From Nesterenkonia alkaliphila (GTDB lineage: Bacteria > Actinomycetota > Actinomycetes > Actinomycetales > Micrococcaceae), in NCBI RefSeq assembly GCF_009758175.1, contig NZ_WRPM01000031.1:62001-126000 (forward strand): DNA of 64,000 bases, read 5' to 3'. Below the pieces are notes generated by a model, which saw only the letters and a list, made by a program, of their open reading frames with translations, was not told the DNA's origin and searched no databases. A program made the position numbers and the translations under genes. Shown piece after piece: positions 62,518 to 64,000 of the stretch. The first letter of the stretch is position 1, and each line of letters begins with the position of its first letter.

Positions 62518-63591
62518 ATGGCCGCCAGTCTTATGAGTGCGTGGGAACGGGCAGAGAAGTCCATGAAGCACGCCGATCAGCAGATCATCGCGCAGCGTCA
62601 GCTCATCCAGGAAGAGTCCTGGAGAGCCTGGGACCAGGGGAAGAATCCGATCCAGCGGGAGGCAGCAGAGCACCGGCTGCGGCAGATGATGAGCCTGAGG
62701 GTTCACCTCAACAGCGCGGCGGATCTCTACTACCAGGCTGGGCACCAGTTCGACCAAATCGCTGAATCCCCGGCACACTCCGGCCAGGACCAGCAGCTGG
62801 CCGCCCGGCTGGCGGAACGCATGCACGGCAGAGTCACCTATCTGATTGAGCTGAACAAGGCTCACGAGAAAGCAGGCCTCCAGACAGCACCAAGCTGGCA
62901 CGCCTTGGACCGCGACCTGCACGAAAGGCTCCCGAAGATCCGAGCAGAAGTGCAGGAATCAGTCCCCGGTAAGGTCACCAAGGCAGCCTCGCTGGAGTCA
63001 CTGGCGAAGCTGACCCCACCGGCACCGGAGGAATGGACAGACCCCACGGCCCAGCTCCCACAGGTCCAGGCCTACGCCGAGGCCCTGGAACGGCTCAGGG
63101 AGATCAACATGGCAGCCAACCCTTGGGAGGTCAACGAACCTCACCCCGGGGCGGGAATCGCCGCTGAGATCAACCAGAGGATGGACCCGATGCAGCAGGG
63201 GCTCTCACGGTCCTGGAAGACCCTCACCCACAAGGCCTACGCCCAGGCGCCACCAGCGATCAAGAAGTACATCACCCATGATGAGACGTTCAAAGACCCC
63301 CTACTCTCAGAGGCCCGGGCAGCAGCAGCCCGATTCCATCCCGAGGCAGCCAGCGACACTGTAGACCGAGCAGCCCAACTGCGGGGAATCCCGCCACTGC
63401 CAGTGGCCTACACCCCTGAGCAGCTGGGGTATCAGGTCAGCCACGACGTCGCATTCGACCGGCAGCTCGACGCCCTGAAAGCAGCAGAGAAACGCGTCCA
63501 GCAACAGGAAACCCAAGCCCAGCTGCGGATGAACGCACCAGGTGTGGGCACATCAGCAGCAGGCCCGAGCGCTGGCCCTGAGATCAGCTGA
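62518..63591 (+). CDS. Unknown helical ICE protein with GPEIS end
   Basis: The 357-aa protein starts at ATG 62518 behind GGAGGTGG. It is almost fully helical and Gln/Ala/Glu-rich, probably with coiled coils (about 5-60 and 75-125). It ends QLRMNAPGVGTSAAG then PSAGPEIS, a member of the GP-tail group. No enzyme motif is seen. Confidence 0.58.
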   Translation: MAASLMSAWERAEKSMKHADQQIIAQRQLIQEESWRAWDQGKNPIQREAAEHRLRQMMSLRVHLNSAADLYYQAGHQFDQIAESPAHSGQDQQLAARLAERMHGRVTYLIELNKAHEKAGLQTAPSWHALDRDLHERLPKIRAEVQESVPGKVTKAASLESLAKLTPPAPEEWTDPTAQLPQVQAYAEALERLREINMAANPWEVNEPHPGAGIAAEINQRMDPMQQGLSRSWKTLTHKAYAQAPPAIKKYITHDETFKDPLLSEARAAAARFHPEAASDTVDRAAQLRGIPPLPVAYTPEQLGYQVSHDVAFDRQLDALKAAEKRVQQQETQAQLRMNAPGVGTSAAGPSAGPEIS

Positions 63592-63604
63592 ACCGGTGGT
63601 CACT

Positions 63605-64000
63605 GTGAGCCGATCCGAGATCGAGAAAGCGCAACGAGACCTAGACCTGTTCGCCTCCAGGATGCAGCACTTCCAGCGCCAGATCCTGGAACACCCCGTG
63701 GACACCGAACAGGAGAGGGCCAACTACAACCTGCTGCTCGCCCAAGGGTTAGGACCGCAGTGCAACCGGGCAGATAACGCGGCCTACCTCCTTGGCACCT
63801 ACTTGGACCAGGCAGAGGCAGCCGAAGCGATGGAGGCCTACCGGGACGCTGTAGCCAAATGCATACCCAGTGACGGCGTTGAAGGATCGGCACCCGTGCC
63901 GCCACGGTGGCGCACCCTCAGGGCCGGGCTCCAGGACAAACTCAACGCGTCGCAGCTCTCCCAGCTGGGAGCCTCCCCAGCGATGCAGCAAGCACGCCAT
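63605..64000 (+). CDS. Unknown ICE protein, cut by window end
   Basis: GTG 63605 (or GTG 63596) opens a frame that runs uninterrupted to base 64000, giving 132 residues so far. It starts VSRSEIEKAQRDLDLFASRM and has long charged helices. It is co-directional and 13 bases after the previous stop. Nothing further can be said. Confidence 0.55.
   Translation, partial: MSRSEIEKAQRDLDLFASRMQHFQRQILEHPVDTEQERANYNLLLAQGLGPQCNRADNAAYLLGTYLDQAEAAEAMEAYRDAVAKCIPSDGVEGSAPVPPRWRTLRAGLQDKLNASQLSQLGASPAMQQARH

Larger units (their letters stand above)
36220..64000. mobile_element. Integrative and conjugative element at tRNA-fMet (left part only)
   Basis: From the 3' end of tRNA-fMet onward the gene content changes to XRE regulators, a replication-initiator-like gene with iterons, a type IV secretion operon with VirB4 and VirD4 ATPases, SSB, and many unknown genes in one direction. 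This is the make-up of an ICE. The expected direct repeat of the tRNA 3' end (other att site), an integrase and a relaxase are not in the window, so the right end lies beyond 64000. The exact left junction is inferred, not seen. Confidence 0.75.

Noticed and set aside
36241-64000. Relaxase, integrase or second att copy
   Set aside because: Looked for a tyrosine or serine recombinase, a MobF/MobP-like relaxase and a repeat of the tRNA 3' end; none is seen, so they were not claimed.

Overview
The window is high-GC DNA from an actinomycete, most likely a member of Micrococcales/Micrococcaceae. This is inferred from strong GC bias at third codon positions, ATGA-type gene overlaps, and actinobacteria-restricted families: AdnA/AdnB, UvrD2 with its tetracysteine and HRDC domains, DUF2342, PDZ-Lon and UPF0182. 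Many exported proteins are acidic, so a salt-tolerant genus is possible, but that is not proved.

Region 1 (1-36.2 kb) is chromosome. It holds a partial DEDDh exonuclease, two unknown proteins, and the double-strand-break helicase-nuclease pair adnA-adnB. Next come two tandem MFS efflux paralogues, read leftward, and a peptide ABC importer (binding lipoprotein, two permeases, one fused double ATPase). A DNA-methylation/restriction island follows: a Type III-like Res gene broken by a 22-bp tandem duplication, its Mod methyltransferase, a membrane coiled-coil protein and a DUF3800 protein. The conserved actinobacterial repair and proteolysis block then resumes: phosphotransferase, uvrD2, YgjP-type metallopeptidase, ThiF-like protein, DUF2342, PDZ-Lon protease and UPF0182. 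Its gene set resembles the mycobacterial adnAB-uvrD2 neighbourhood.

Region 2 begins at an initiator tRNA-fMet gene (36167-36240). Everything to the right reads as an integrative and conjugative element (ICE) that runs off the window. Divergent XRE regulators sit at the boundary, and the leftward one reads through antisense into the tRNA. They are followed by a ParB-like HTH protein, a membrane-anchored HTH protein, a replication-initiator-like gene carrying AT-rich iterons and a DnaA box inside its own coding sequence, and an ECF-sigma-like protein. A type IV secretion operon follows (small membrane subunits, VirB6-like, SCO6880, VirB4-type ATPase, VirD4-type coupling protein). No relaxase or integrase is visible, so both probably lie beyond 64000.

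Region 3 (53.3-55.6 kb) is an AT-richer cargo insert on the minus strand: a retron. It has a retron-type reverse transcriptase (NAxxH, YADD and VTG motifs), a DUF3800-like effector, a 34-codon upstream ORF whose stop overlaps the effector start, and an 88-nt structured element just before the RT that is the best msr-msd candidate. A second 121-nt three-way-junction element lies just past the RT. The gene content matches what is known as a type VII (DUF3800) retron.

Region 4 (56-64 kb) is a run of ICE genes (SSB, a degenerate ComM-like AAA protein, a probable DUF4192 protein and several unknowns). Together with one gene near 42 kb, they end in related short C-terminal tails containing a Gly-Pro close to the terminus. 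These tails may be a shared secretion or docking signal. One of these genes carries an in-frame TGA and another locus looks frameshifted.
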